Source: Gastrolobium villosum
Lineage: Eukaryota; Streptophyta; Magnoliopsida; Fabales; Fabaceae
Direction: 5' to 3'
Assembly: GCA_032173675.1 (NCBI GenBank)
Contig: JAVKPL010005456.1
Location: 44,986 to 108,985 of the forward strand
Length of the DNA: 64,000 nt
Both the position numbers and the translations under genes were made by a program. The first letter of the stretch is position 1; every line of letters starts with the position of its first letter. The notes under the pieces are model-generated. The model saw only the letters and a list, made by a program, of their open reading frames with translations, searched no databases and was not told where the DNA came from. Below are positions 30,068 to 40,195 of the stretch, one piece after another.

Positions 30068-33000
30068 TCAAGGAGGATGAAGCAATTGTGCTCGATCAAA
30101 GACTTTAAGCTTGTCCCTAAGTTCACTGAAGCGAGCAACAGACAAAGGCTTAGTGAAAGTGTCTGCAACTTGTAAGGACCCAGGGATATGTTGAACAATG
30201 AGAGATTTTGCAAGCACCTTTTCTCTGACAAAGAAAACATCAAGTTCCATGTGTTTAGTCCTTGAGTGAAGTACAGGGTTGTGAGCAAGAGCAACAGTAC
30301 TTTGATTGTCACAGTAAATGACTGGAGTCTTGATAGAAACTTGTAATTCTTTCAACAAGGACTGCACCCAAAGGATTTCAGCAGCAGTATGTGCTAGGCT
30401 TCGATACTCAGCCTCAGCACTAGAACGAGCTACTAAGGTCTGCTTCTTTGCCCACCAAGAAATAGGATTAGAGCCTAAGAACACACAAGAGCCAGAGGTT
30501 GATCTCCTGTCATCAGGGTCAGCACCCCAGTCAGCATCACAGAAAGCCACAAGAGAAAGAGGTTGCAGCTTTGGAGGAGGATGGAACAAGAGACCAAAAG
30601 AGAGAGTGCCTTTAAGATATCTGAGAATTCTCTTAACAATTTTCCAATGATCTTCCAGAGGTTGAGAGAGAAACTGACACACTTTGTTAACACTAAAAGC
30701 AATCTCAGGTCTAGTGAGAGTGGCATATTGCAAGGCTCCCACAATGGACCTGTAGAGAGAGGGATCAGGCACATAGTTGGCACCATATTTGCTAAGCTTG
30801 CAGCCACTAGGCATAGGAGTTGAGATTCCTTTTGAGTTAGTCATACCAGCCTTGTGCAACACATCCAGAATATATTTTGACTGAGACAAGAAAAGCCTAC
30901 CATTGGAGATACTCTTGACTTCTATGCCAAGGAAATAGTCCAAGTTGCCAAGTTGCTTGAGAGCAAATTTTGAGTGTAACTGATCAGTCAGTTGCTGGAT
31001 TAGAGCAGGGTTGGAACCTGTTATGATTATGTCATCAACATAGACCAAGATATAGATGCAGTGACCATTTGTTCGCAGTAGAAAAAGAGAGGGGTCACAC
31101 TTGCTAGAAATAAACCCAAGTTGATGTAAAGCAGACTGAAATTTTTCAAACCAAGCTCTAGGAGCTTGTTTGAGACCATAGATAGCTTTGTTTAGTCTAC
31201 ACACCAAAGACTTATCAGTAGCTTCATAACCAGGAGGTTGAGTCATATAGACTTCTTCCAAAAGCTCACCATTGAGAAAAGCATTGTTAACATCAAGTTG
31301 CTTCAAAGGCCAGCCATGAGAGAGTGCTAAGGTAAGGATGATGCGAACAGTAATGGGTTTAACTACTGGGGAAAAAGTCTCATTGTAGTCAAACCCAGGT
31401 TGTTGATGAAACCCTTTAGCTACAAGCCTAGCCTTGTACTTGTTGATAGAGCCATCAGGATTTTCCTTGATCCTAAACACCCATTTGCAGCCAATAGATG
31501 TTCTGGAGGCAGGAAGATGCACAAGAGACCAAGTGCCATTTGCAATAAGTGCATTGTATTCATGATTCATAGCTTGAACCCATTCTGGAACTGAAAGAGC
31601 TTCTTTGACAGTAGTAGGCTCTACGTGAGCAGTAAACAAGGAAGGTACAACCCCTTTGGATCTAGTGAGAATGGTGTGTGTGGGAGAAGAAGCCTTAAGG
31701 GACTTAGAAGGACAGTAATCAGACCCAGAGGAGGGAGCACAAGAAGAGGAAGATACAGACAAGGGAGACTCAAAACTAGAAGTGGACAACTTTGAAACAA
31801 CAGGAGAAGAATCATAAACATGTGATAAAGGGACTAACCGAGTGGTATTGTCTGAGGAGAAAGAGGGAGAAGAATGAGTAGAAGCTGATGTATCTAAGGA
31901 TGTATTAACTGCTGGTCCAGGAGAAGAACCAAGATGAGAAAGATGTGGATTAGATGGCAAAGAAGAAAAAGGAGAAGCAGACTGAGGGAAAGTGACTGCA
32001 GCAGAGTCAGAATGTGGTAAAGGAGAGTGAGAGACAGAAGATGCAACAGAAGTAGGTAAAGGTATCTGTGAGACGGAGGGTGTAGCAGATAAAGGGGAAG
32101 GAGTAGGTAAAATAGACTGAGAAGGAGCAGGTGAAGAAGAAATCCGTGACTCAAGAGGATGACAAGGACTAGAAGGTATAGCAGTAGGTGAAGAGAAATT
32201 GGAAGAAAGGGGAAAAAGGTGATGGGGACTTGGCTGAGGCAGCAAATGAGAAGATGAAGTAGGCAAAGGAGGAGGTAGTTGTGAAAGTTGTGAGGAGTTT
32301 GGTGAGGGAGTGGATAGAAAATGTTGAGGCAGAATAGAACTTGAATAAGAAGTTTCATTTAGGGAACTAGAAACAGTAGAGGGAGATGAGGAAAATAGAG
32401 TGGGAAAGGGAAACTTGAACTCATCAAAGATAACATCTTTAGAAATGTAAATTTTGCCATTAGGACTAAGGCATTTGTAACCTTTATGACTTGGAGAGTA
32501 ACCTAGAAAAACACACTCATGAGATCTAAAATCAAATTTGTGCTTGTGATAGGGTCGAAGAAGTGGAAAGCAAGAACAACCAAATGTTCTAAGGAAGTGG
32601 AAGTCAGGGAGAGATTTATGAAGCATAAAGTAAGGAATTTGAAACTGTAAAGCTGCAGTGGGGAGTCTGTTGATCAAGTACACTGCTGTAAGGAAGGCAT
32701 GATCCCAGTATTTCAAAGGAAGTGAAGCATGTGCAAGAAGAGTGAGACCCATGTCAACTATATGTCTATGTTTTCTCTCAACCAACCCATTTTGATGATG
32801 AGTATGAGGACAGATTAAGCGATGATTGACTCCTAATTCAGTTAAAAACTTTGTAAAAGGCCTAAATTCCCCACCCCAATCAGTTTGAACCGATTTAATG
32901 ACTTGATTGAATTGTGTGGAGATGAGAGAGTGAAAATTTTTAAAAACAAGTAGAGACTCTGACTTTTGTTTGAGAAAATAAATCCAAGTAAAACGTGTTG

Positions 33001-34987
33001 CAACATCCACAAAGGTTATATAATACATAAAACCTTGAGATGATGGAATGGGAGCAGGTCCCCACAAATCACTAACCACTAGTTGAAAAGGTTCAGAATA
33101 TGTAGTAGTAGAAGGTAAAGAGGGCAATCTGTGAGACTTGCCCATGCAACATGCTGAACAAACATCAGGAACCAATTTATTGCCCAATGAGATATTACAA
33201 TGAGAAAGAATCCTTTTTAAGGAATCAAGATGAGGATGTCCTAATCTGGAATGCCAGAGAGTATAATTCCTAGATACATCAGCAACTACAGCATTATTAC
33301 AAGAAAAGGAATTACAGGACTTAGAACTACAAGAGATCTGTCCCGAAGAAAAAGCAGAAGGAGAAGTTGAAAGTCCTTTGAACTTGTAGAGACCATCATG
33401 CCCAAGGAAGCCTTCAAGTAAGACCTCCTGAGACTCCTGAGATTTGACAACACAATGAGAGGAATGAAATTCAAAATAAACATTGTTATCCTTAGCAAAT
33501 TGGCTGACACTTAGGAGATTTTTAGTGATTTTAGGAACCAGAAGAAGATTGTGTAGGTGCAGTGATGTATGTGGAGAAAAAGGAGAATTAAAACTACTAG
33601 AACCAACAGAGGAAATAGCCAAACCTTGTCCATTACCAACATAAATCTGTTCAGGACCATCATAGTGATTGCTTTGTGACAGATTCGCTGGGTTAGCAGT
33701 TACATGATGAGAAGCTCCAGAATCAGGATACCAATCCAATGCCATGGATGCATCTGAGGAACCAGGAAAGGTTCGAGAGTGACCAGCTTGTGACTGTGGC
33801 ATATGAGAAAGATGACCATTAGACTGTTGCACATTGGGAAAGCCAGTTGGTTGTTGCATATGCCGAAGTGCACCAGAGGAAGAAGGCTGCATATTCCAAC
33901 TCAGATTAGGTGGCAAAGGAGAGACTGTTAAATTGGCTGCAGCAGGAAAGTTTGCTGGAAAATTCATGGGAAAAGTAGAAGAGTTCATTTGAGGATGCAA
34001 AGAGGTGGATGAAGAAGTGGAACTAGTACTGTATCTCCACCAGCAGTTTGTAGCTTCATGACCCACTTTCTTGCATAGTTGACAGGCTACAGAAGGTCTT
34101 CCACCAGCAAAATTTCTGCCACCTCTGTTCATATAATTTCTGGTATATCTTCCTCCACGCCAACCACCACGGATTGGCTGCTGAACAAAGTTTCTGGTAG
34201 CATTACTTTGGTCATGGAAATTCTGAACTGAAGGACCTTGTGGATCTGAGATGCGTGGAGCAGCAGGTAACTGAGAACTATGAGCCATGTTGACAGAACT
34301 GAGATTTAAAGCATGTGACTGAAACTTTGTAAGCATGGCTTCTTGAGCCAAGATCTGAGACTCTAGATCATCAAAACAACTTGAGTCTCTGCCTCTGAAG
34401 TAAGTGATAAAAGGTCCATATTCTTCAGGTAGACCTTCAAGAACAGTCCTAACCAACTCTTTATCAGTAATCGGTTCACCTATTGCTATTAGTGTATCAC
34501 CAAGTGCCTTTACACGAGCAAGGTATTCTTCAATACTTCTGTCACCTTTCTTGATATTTTTGAGTTCAGAACTTACTTGATTAGCTTTAGCTTTGGTCAC
34601 CGAATCAAAATAACGATGAATCCTGTCCCAGGCTTGATGAGACTGTCGAACTCCAAGAATCTTGTTGATAATTTCTTCTGAAAGTGTGGATTGAAGCCAA
34701 GTGAGCAACATTTTATCAGTTTTCTCCCACTCAACAAACGCAGGATTGATTTTTCCAGCTGAGCGATCTTCATCAGACAAGAATCGTAGTGGAACAAGAG
34801 GATTGACAAGAAAGTGCTCTAGTTGATGAGCAATAATCGGTGGTTCAACAATTTGTTTCCACAAAAGAAAGTTCTTGTTTGTCAGTTTCACTGACAGTTG
34901 AGTGTTAAAGAAAATAGGAGACCTTGAATCTTTGGAAGCAAAGGAGGGAGAAGAAGGAGACGAGATGGTATCAGTTGCGGAAGCCAT
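30068..34987 (-). CDS. Copia gag-pol polyprotein (RE1-like), intact
   Basis: A 1639-residue single frame starting MASATDTISSPSSPSF. In order: gag (UBN2-type, FNTQLSVKLTNKNFLLWKQ, about residues 25-270), CCHC knuckle (302-315), protease WYPDSGASHH with Asp422, pre-integrase LWHSRLGHPHLDSL with a CXXC pair, integrase core with Asp703 and Glu737 (VERKHRH), a Ser/Pro-rich linker of about 250 residues, RT with YVDD (1316-1319), and RNase H (CDADWGADPDDRRS, then SSAEAEYRSLAH, then DNQSTVALAHNP). All catalytic motifs are present and there is no internal stop. This is the only element here with a fully intact polyprotein. Lineage within copia was not fixed. Confidence 0.95.
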   Translation of the reverse strand: MASATDTISSPSSPSFASKDSRSPIFFNTQLSVKLTNKNFLLWKQIVEPPIIAHQLEHFLVNPLVPLRFLSDEDRSAGKINPAFVEWEKTDKMLLTWLQSTLSEEIINKILGVRQSHQAWDRIHRYFDSVTKAKANQVSSELKNIKKGDRSIEEYLARVKALGDTLIAIGEPITDKELVRTVLEGLPEEYGPFITYFRGRDSSCFDDLESQILAQEAMLTKFQSHALNLSSVNMAHSSQLPAAPRISDPQGPSVQNFHDQSNATRNFVQQPIRGGWRGGRYTRNYMNRGGRNFAGGRPSVACQLCKKVGHEATNCWWRYSTSSTSSSTSLHPQMNSSTFPMNFPANFPAAANLTVSPLPPNLSWNMQPSSSGALRHMQQPTGFPNVQQSNGHLSHMPQSQAGHSRTFPGSSDASMALDWYPDSGASHHVTANPANLSQSNHYDGPEQIYVGNGQGLAISSVGSSSFNSPFSPHTSLHLHNLLLVPKITKNLLSVSQFAKDNNVYFEFHSSHCVVKSQESQEVLLEGFLGHDGLYKFKGLSTSPSAFSSGQISCSSKSCNSFSCNNAVVADVSRNYTLWHSRLGHPHLDSLKRILSHCNISLGNKLVPDVCSACCMGKSHRLPSLPSTTTYSEPFQLVVSDLWGPAPIPSSQGFMYYITFVDVATRFTWIYFLKQKSESLLVFKNFHSLISTQFNQVIKSVQTDWGGEFRPFTKFLTELGVNHRLICPHTHHQNGLVERKHRHIVDMGLTLLAHASLPLKYWDHAFLTAVYLINRLPTAALQFQIPYFMLHKSLPDFHFLRTFGCSCFPLLRPYHKHKFDFRSHECVFLGYSPSHKGYKCLSPNGKIYISKDVIFDEFKFPFPTLFSSSPSTVSSSLNETSYSSSILPQHFLSTPSPNSSQLSQLPPPLPTSSSHLLPQPSPHHLFPLSSNFSSPTAIPSSPCHPLESRISSSPAPSQSILPTPSPLSATPSVSQIPLPTSVASSVSHSPLPHSDSAAVTFPQSASPFSSLPSNPHLSHLGSSPGPAVNTSLDTSASTHSSPSFSSDNTTRLVPLSHVYDSSPVVSKLSTSSFESPLSVSSSSCAPSSGSDYCPSKSLKASSPTHTILTRSKGVVPSLFTAHVEPTTVKEALSVPEWVQAMNHEYNALIANGTWSLVHLPASRTSIGCKWVFRIKENPDGSINKYKARLVAKGFHQQPGFDYNETFSPVVKPITVRIILTLALSHGWPLKQLDVNNAFLNGELLEEVYMTQPPGYEATDKSLVCRLNKAIYGLKQAPRAWFEKFQSALHQLGFISSKCDPSLFLLRTNGHCIYILVYVDDIIITGSNPALIQQLTDQLHSKFALKQLGNLDYFLGIEVKSISNGRLFLSQSKYILDVLHKAGMTNSKGISTPMPSGCKLSKYGANYVPDPSLYRSIVGALQYATLTRPEIAFSVNKVCQFLSQPLEDHWKIVKRILRYLKGTLSFGLLFHPPPKLQPLSLVAFCDADWGADPDDRRSTSGSCVFLGSNPISWWAKKQTLVARSSAEAEYRSLAHTAAEILWVQSLLKELQVSIKTPVIYCDNQSTVALAHNPVLHSRTKHMELDVFFVREKVLAKSLIVQHIPGSLQVADTFTKPLSVARFSELRDKLKVFDRAQLLHPP

Positions 34988-35021
34988 GTGAGCATGAAGA
35001 GAGCATCAGGGCCCCAAGATT

Positions 35022-35036
35022 GAGGCTCTGATACCA
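35022..35036 (-). other. Primer-binding site (tRNA-iMet) of the copia element
   Basis: TGGTATCAGAGCCTC on the minus strand, directly next to the LTR end. Confidence 0.88.
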
Positions 35037-35121
35037 TAAACGAAGCTTAGGAACAAAGAAGAGAAAGGAGAAAGCTTGCAGACGAAGAAGAAAGAGATGC
35101 AGTATTTGTTATTAGTCAACA
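35037..35121 (-). repeat. Truncated 5' LTR of the copia element (R-U5 only)
   Basis: 85 bp from TGTTGAC to CGTTTA, identical to 29669-29753. The outer edge is directly followed by the target duplication AATCC. The 245 bp of U3 present at the other end are missing. Confidence 0.85.
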
Positions 35122-35126
35122 AATCC

Positions 35127-35758
35127 CAGTCAAATGAAGGTGAATGCCATGTGTTCTGCAGACAGCTCAACTATTTTATCTTCTTTGTGAAATGAATAAA
35201 TAATATCTTACATCAAAGTTTTGACCCCAGGTGCTCCAGCAAGGGATTTCAATTCTGATGGGCCCGACCCATTTGGGCTTAGCCCATTGTGGGTTCCCTT
35301 AAATATATTTAAGCTCCCAATATATCAGATCGATTATGTACTCAACCACTTGAATCAAATATTTATAATAAATTATAAGGAAAATGTTATATTTATAAAA
35401 AAAAAATATTTACAAACTCTTACAAATTTAATTATATGTTTTCAGGAATAGACTCGGTTAGGAATGCATTCCCGAGAATACATAGTAAAGTTTTTAAGAA
35501 TTTGTAAACAAAAGATTTGTAAATATAATATATCCTTAAATATAAAATTATAAAGGGTACCTCTGTTGGCAACTGAGCTCCCAAGGGTTTGCTTGAGTCA
35601 GGGGTTCAAACTTTGCCTCAAGCAAATTCTTGGAAAATCTTTGGGGCTAGAGGATGAGCCTCCTCGGTTGGGGGATTAGTCTCATCCTTCATTCGGTAGC
35701 GAAGCTCAATGCACCATCTGTTCCGATGAGGGGCTAGTCTTCAGGGTCGTACCCCGAG
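35127..35758. other. Intergenic, no gene seen
   Basis: Spacer between the copia element and the hAT MITE. No ORF or RNA gene is supported. Confidence 0.4.
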
Positions 35759-36398
35759 TAGGCTGGCAAAATGGGCTGAGCCCGTCGGGCTGGCCCGTCC
35801 CGCCCACCAAACAGGGCGGGCTGGGTTGAGTTTTTCAACCCACCAGCCCGCCAAACCCGCCAGCCCGCCGGGCTCGGCCCGCCATTGGGCGGGCTAGCCC
35901 GCCAAGCCCGTTTTTTTTTTTTTTTAGGTTACCCAATTGTAATGTAACTTCGTGCCCTAGATTTCTCTGCATGCAAGTGGCTTTTTCGATTGTTGTGGAC
36001 TGCTCATACAACACTTTGTTACTTGTTTTGTTATTCTATTTTACCTTGATATGATTTTATTTTTTATTATTATTTTTGGATTGAAAGATGCATATTTATA
36101 TGTAGATTATTAAACACTGATCTTCTTGGTTTCATAAGCACATTAGGATTTTATGCAAATTTTTATATGCTTTTATGCAAAAAAAAATATGTGTTTTTAT
36201 GCAGAATTTAATTTTTTGTATTTAATTTTTATATTTTTTTATTTTAGGCGGGCTGGCCCGTAGCCCGCCAACCCACTCATAAAACGGGCCGGGTTGCTCA
36301 ATTCAACCCATTTTTGTCAAAACGGGCCGGGGCGGGCTAGCCCATTTTGGGCGGGCCAGTGGCGGGTCGGGGCGGGCTGGCCCGTATTGCCAGCCCTA
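35759..36398. mobile_element. hAT-type MITE with GC-rich terminal inverted repeats
   Basis: 640 bp. The ends TAGGCTGGCAAAATGGGC... and ...GCCCGTATTGCCAGCCCTA are inverted. GGGC/GCCC-rich sub-terminal regions flank an AT-rich core. The 8-bp target duplication ACCCCGAG (35751-35758 and 36399-36406) is perfect and fits hAT. No transposase. Confidence 0.9.
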
Positions 36399-36406
36399 AC
36401 CCCGAG

Positions 36407-37129
36407 GGTAAGGTGACCGGAGGAGATTGAATGAGATACCTCCAAGTTATACCAAAAAAATATAAGTTATAAGGATTATAACTAACAAATAAAGTTGGTG
36501 TAATGGTAAGTGTTATCCATACTGCCATCCGCCAAGTTTGATTTCACATTACCTGTGAGTTGATTTGGTGCATTGAGTTAATTGAGGATATAATGAATTT
36601 GTCTTTCAGTTCATGATAGTTGTCCTCTCTTTATTGTGATTTCCATTACTGTCCATCATTATATACCCATAGGCCTATCAATTTTTAATTATTGACTCGA
36701 ACCTATCACACTGTGAGAAGGAACTACAACTGAATCAAACAATGAATACAAATAAAGCAAATACAAAAGGAATAATAATGACAATGTAGAAAATACAACT
36801 ATGATAGTAACCAAGGTCTCAACTCACTCTTCAAGACCAACATACCTAAGCCCCAAACAGATCCTAAAAAATCTTTCCCCAAGTCTCACTCCAAATTCAT
36901 TTAATATATGCATACCTCAATACAAGCACTCCTCTCCCTATTATCCTATCAACTTAGAACCTTATAGAATATTTCACTAATTAACTAACTAATTCACTCA
37001 TTCCTTCCCTTATAGAATATTTCCCTAATTAACTAACTAAATCCATGTGCACAAGGCTCCTGACTTGCGAGAGTAGAAATGAGGTTGATTGTATAAAGCA
37101 TCACTCTCATATTTTTGTATAGAGACATT
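36407..37129. other. Intergenic with a short tandem duplication
   Basis: No gene. 36961-37043 holds a direct repeat of about 50 bp (TTATAGAATATTTCACTAAT and TTATAGAATATTTCCCTAAT). Confidence 0.5.
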
Positions 37130-37330
37130 TGGTTTATTCTCAAAGACAATTGGCACGCACTCAGCATGAGAATACTTCCTCAATCAAGAAGATAGAATGC
37201 TTCTTCTTTTTGTCTATGAGTGGTATTGTTCCTTCCATTTATGATTTCCAAGACAACAATTCCAAAGCTATAGACTTATGCCTTCTCACTCAAATAACTA
37301 TGCATTCATATTCCGAAGCCATATTACCAC
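37130..37330 (-). pseudogene. Receptor-kinase kinase-exon relic
   Basis: On the minus strand MASEY, then a one-base shift, then MHSYLSEKA, a stop, then VYSFGIVVLEIINGRNNTTH and RQKEEAFYLLD followed by a stop. This matches the exon at 22091-22241 (MAPEYAMRGCLTDKADVYSF...). It has a frameshift and two stops. No neighbouring kinase exons were found. A plus-strand ORF here is only its shadow. Confidence 0.65.
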
Positions 37331-37345
37331 CATATAATATAATTA

Positions 37346-37936
37346 AAAAGTTCATCACTAGGGATAGCCTAGTGGTGTTGGGTGTGTTTAGGGGGTGTTA
37401 GATTTGCTGGGTGTTCAATGTGAAACTACTTATAACCCACACACCCTTTCATTTTCCTTCTTTTCTTTTTCTTCCAAACCCTCTTATCCATAACCGATGA
37501 AGATTTTTATACTTAAAATTCTAACACTTTACAAAGTTGCAACCTTTCTCACTTGTAACATAGATTGACGTAGAGAAAGAGAAAATTTGATGCTGAAAAA
37601 TAATCCAGTATAATCTTTTACTTAAAGGGCATGTGGGATTTTCATTAAGCTTGGAAAGTTTTTTAGTGTTATCCTTTGTTCTATTTGTGTTATCTAAGAG
37701 GGTGTTGAATGTTGAATGCTCTTTGTTTTCACTTCCAGAATTTAGTTCATGAACTTTCATTGCTACTTTTGCTATCTTGGTTTTGATGGTTGTTACCATA
37801 TCAATAAGTATTTCACCAATCTCCAAGTTTTTCTACTCCTTGATTCTTCCCATTAACACCTGGTCGTGGTTTATTGGTGTAGGTTCTACGTCTAACATGC
37901 TCAAGATTAGTTCTGTTTGTGTTTTTTTAATCTATG
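37346..37936. other. Intergenic, no gene seen
   Basis: AT-rich. The minus-strand ORF at 37521-37826 has no recognisable domain. Confidence 0.35.
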
Positions 37937-38660
37937 TGTTCAGATATATAAAACTATTAAAAAGCTCTTATCCACCAGCTTAAGCCTATGTAGCACCGAT
38001 ACTGACACAGGACACGTGACACGATACGACACGACACTCCGACACATTAATTCTAAAAAATGTTAGATTTCGACACATTAGGACACGTTTTGATATTAAA
38101 TAATATTTTTAATTTATGTAGTGTTTATTATATTTAGTATTCAATAATTTAACAAAAAAATAAAACTAAACTTATAATATTCATCAATTTTGCAAAGAAA
38201 CATGAGATATCCCAAATATTTATATTAAACTCAATAAAATGGTAATCGTAATCCAACGAATCTAATAATTGGAACTAAAAACTTAACGCAACGCAACCTT
38301 TGAACTTTTTTTTTGAATTTCTATAACGCGTGTTGGAGTGTCGGGGAGTGTCGGAGTGTCGGTAAGTGTCGGACACGACATGTCAAGGTTTTCGAAGTGT
38401 CAATGCTTCATAGGCTTAAGTTTTTGGGTTGAATTGGTTCTTTACATGGTATCAGAGCCTCGTGTCCCGGGTTCGATCCTCGTTGCCCCCCGCTTTCTTT
38501 CAAGTGGAATTTCTTTCTAAAAAATAGGTAGGTGGATCTGTGCATTGTCCACACTTTAAGCACAATGGGCTCTCATGTGAGGGGGCGTGTTGAGATATAT
38601 AAAAGCATTAAAAAGCCCTCACCACTAGTTTAAACTTTTGAGTTGAATTGATTCTTTACG
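37937..38660 (+). mobile_element. TRIM element 2, its first LTR split by a hAT MITE
   Basis: LTR1 is 37937-37985 plus 38414-38446. An iMet primer site starts at 38447, the internal part matches TRIM 1, the polypurine tract is GTGAGGGGGCG, and LTR2 is 38588 to about 38660. Without the MITE and its duplication the element is about 288 bp, matching TRIM 1 (287 bp). LTR2 ends TTACG instead of TTACA. The target duplication is imperfect (CTATG/GTATG). It is more diverged than TRIM 1. Confidence 0.85.
37986..38413. mobile_element. hAT-type MITE family M2, copy 1 (nested in TRIM 2)
   Basis: 428 bp, ends CTATGTAGCACCGA... and ...TTGACACTTCG-like ending in GCTTCATAG, inverted. The 8-bp flanks GCTTAAGC/GCTTAAGT match except for the last base. 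Sub-terminal regions are dense in GACAC/GTGTC motifs. It is related to 49805-50233 in the opposite orientation. Confidence 0.85.
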
Positions 38661-39041
38661 GTATGAATTCATCTGCTAGCATTGTTGGATTGCTGGATTC
38701 TATGTCCTATGGCTTTTTTATTTTCTGGATCATTTTATATTTGTATTTTTTAAATTTTATTGTAATTTTGGTGATCCAATAAATTATGACAATTGTTTGT
38801 TAAAGCGTGTGATGGTTGAAATATGAATATGTTAACATCTAGAATTTGCCAACATTGACATAGTCGAATTTTATATAGTTTACAACAAAATTTAAAAAAA
38901 TATATTAAACTAGTCAAAAAAAATTTAATTATTTAAATAAAAAATATTAAATACTTTTTGAGTTTTTAAGTCATAATATTTTTTTGTTTCAAATAATTAT
39001 AAAGATGTGTGTGTTAGACAGGAATTGTTTTAATATTTGGG
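38661..39041. other. Intergenic, no gene seen
   Basis: AT-rich spacer before the tandem units. Confidence 0.4.
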
Positions 39042-39458
39042 TGCTCCTTTTTCAAAAAAGAAAAATTATCTTCCATTTAAATTCCTCATTCCTCTCATCT
39101 TTTCAAATTCTCTCTCAATCCTTTTTTCCTCTTATTTTTGGATAAAGACCACTAAGTTCGGGACCATGGAAAATGAGCTCGTTAGACAGATTTGTTGCGG
39201 TTATATTTGATTTTCTCTTAGATTTATGATAAACCATGTCATGTGATGCACTTTACGTTGATATGTATTCCATTGAATCGATTGTGGGTTATTATTATTT
39301 ATTTTTTCTTAATGTTTGATTAAATCTTGACACGGAGAGTTTTACCATTTTTACAATTTTATTCAACTCAACTGAATTAGTCGATTAATTAATAAATTAA
39401 GGTGAAATTAAAAAAATACATTTACCTAAATAGCCACTTGATTTGTCTTGTGTTGCAG

Positions 39459-39626
39459 TGAAAGTACTACAAACAATATCAGAAAAGGTAAAGAACTTGA
39501 ATTGGAGAGTAAGTGAACGTTGATCCGGAGATAGAGGATTTGATAACAAGATTATTTTCAATAATCAAATGAATAGAAATGTCACATGCTATTGTTCTTT
39601 CAACTCTAGCACCACGTGACTTTCAT
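39459..39626 (+). pseudogene. Receptor-kinase exon 2, copy a (broken)
   Basis: Starts after tgttgcag and ends at the AT|GTAAGT donor. The frame VKVLQTISEKVKNLNWRV is followed by a TGA and a second stop near the end; 10 nt of the conserved CHVTF part are missing. It aligns with the exon at 10099-10243. Confidence 0.8.
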
Positions 39627-39643
39627 GTAAGTCTATTTTCAAC

Positions 39644-39644
<1 letters not shown>

Positions 39645-39735
<91 letters not shown>
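39645..39735. repeat. (TA)n microsatellite in unit a
   Basis: About 45 TA units, the longest in the window. Further TA runs at 39993-40020 and 40194-40245 flank the two fold-back elements. Confidence 0.95.
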
Positions 39736-39738
<3 letters not shown>

Positions 39739-39987
39739 TGAGATAAGTTTATCTCAAGTTAGTCCAAAACTACGTCGTTTTGATTAATGAATGGTGTTTA
39801 TGTAATTTTAGGTGAATTAGTGAAGGGTGTTTCAGTAAAATGTATAAGATATAAAAATAAATAAAATTACAAAAATACCCTTCATTAATCCACCTAAAAT
39901 TACATAAACACACTTTATTAATCAAAACGACGTAGTTTTGGGGCTAGCTTGAGATAAACTTATCTCAAGCTGCTTGAGAAATGTTTT

Positions 39988-39992
<5 letters not shown>
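39736..39992. mobile_element. Fold-back MITE inside a TA microsatellite
   Basis: Arms of about 80 bp: GAGATAAGTTTATCTCAAG... with CAAAACTACGTCGTTTTG, and the inverted CAAAACGACGTAGTTTTG...CTTGAGATAAACTTATCTC. TA tracts lie on both sides, consistent with insertion at TA. It resembles the element at 48751. Confidence 0.8.
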
Positions 39993-40020
<28 letters not shown>

Positions 40021-40024
<4 letters not shown>

Positions 40025-40190
40025 TGACATCGGCGTTAAATTTGAAGTTTGACACTTCATCTGAAAGCCGTTAGATCAGAAAATATCAATAGTTTCCATG
40101 CTTACAAATTACAGTCGTTGAACTTTTCTGATCTAATGACTCTCAGATGAGGTGTCAAACTTCAAATTTGACACCGGTGTCAAATGATCC

Positions 40191-40195
<5 letters not shown>
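40021..40195. mobile_element. Second fold-back MITE inside the same TA tract
   Basis: Arms of about 60 bp: TTGACATCGGCGTTAAATTT... and ...AAATTTGACACCGGTGTCAA, around a short loop. TA runs flank both ends. Non-coding. Confidence 0.8.

Larger units (their letters stand above)
29669..35121 (-). mobile_element. Ty1/copia retrotransposon with intact ORF and U3-less 5' LTR
   Basis: On the minus strand: short 5' LTR (35037-35121, 85 bp), primer site (35022-35036), gag-pol ORF (34987-30068), polypurine tract (29999-30008) and 3' LTR (29669-29998, 330 bp). The target duplication AATCC is perfect (29664-29668 and 35122-35126). The 85 bp of the 5' LTR are identical to the last 85 bp of the 3' LTR. LTR ends are TATTAG...GTTTA, a non-canonical pair. 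Young by its identical repeat and open frame, but its 5' side lacks the promoter region. Confidence 0.9.

Noticed and set aside
31894..32358. Leucine-rich ORF on the minus strand
   Set aside because: It is an out-of-frame shadow of the Ser/Pro-rich linker of the copia polyprotein.
29669..35121. An autonomous copia with 85-bp LTRs at both ends (TRIM-sized LTRs)
   Set aside because: A good polypurine tract lies at 29999-30008, not next to 29753, and a TATA box sits between them. So the 3' LTR is 330 bp and the 5' LTR is short.
37129..37401. 90-codon plus-strand ORF
   Set aside because: It is antisense to the kinase-exon relic, which explains its openness.
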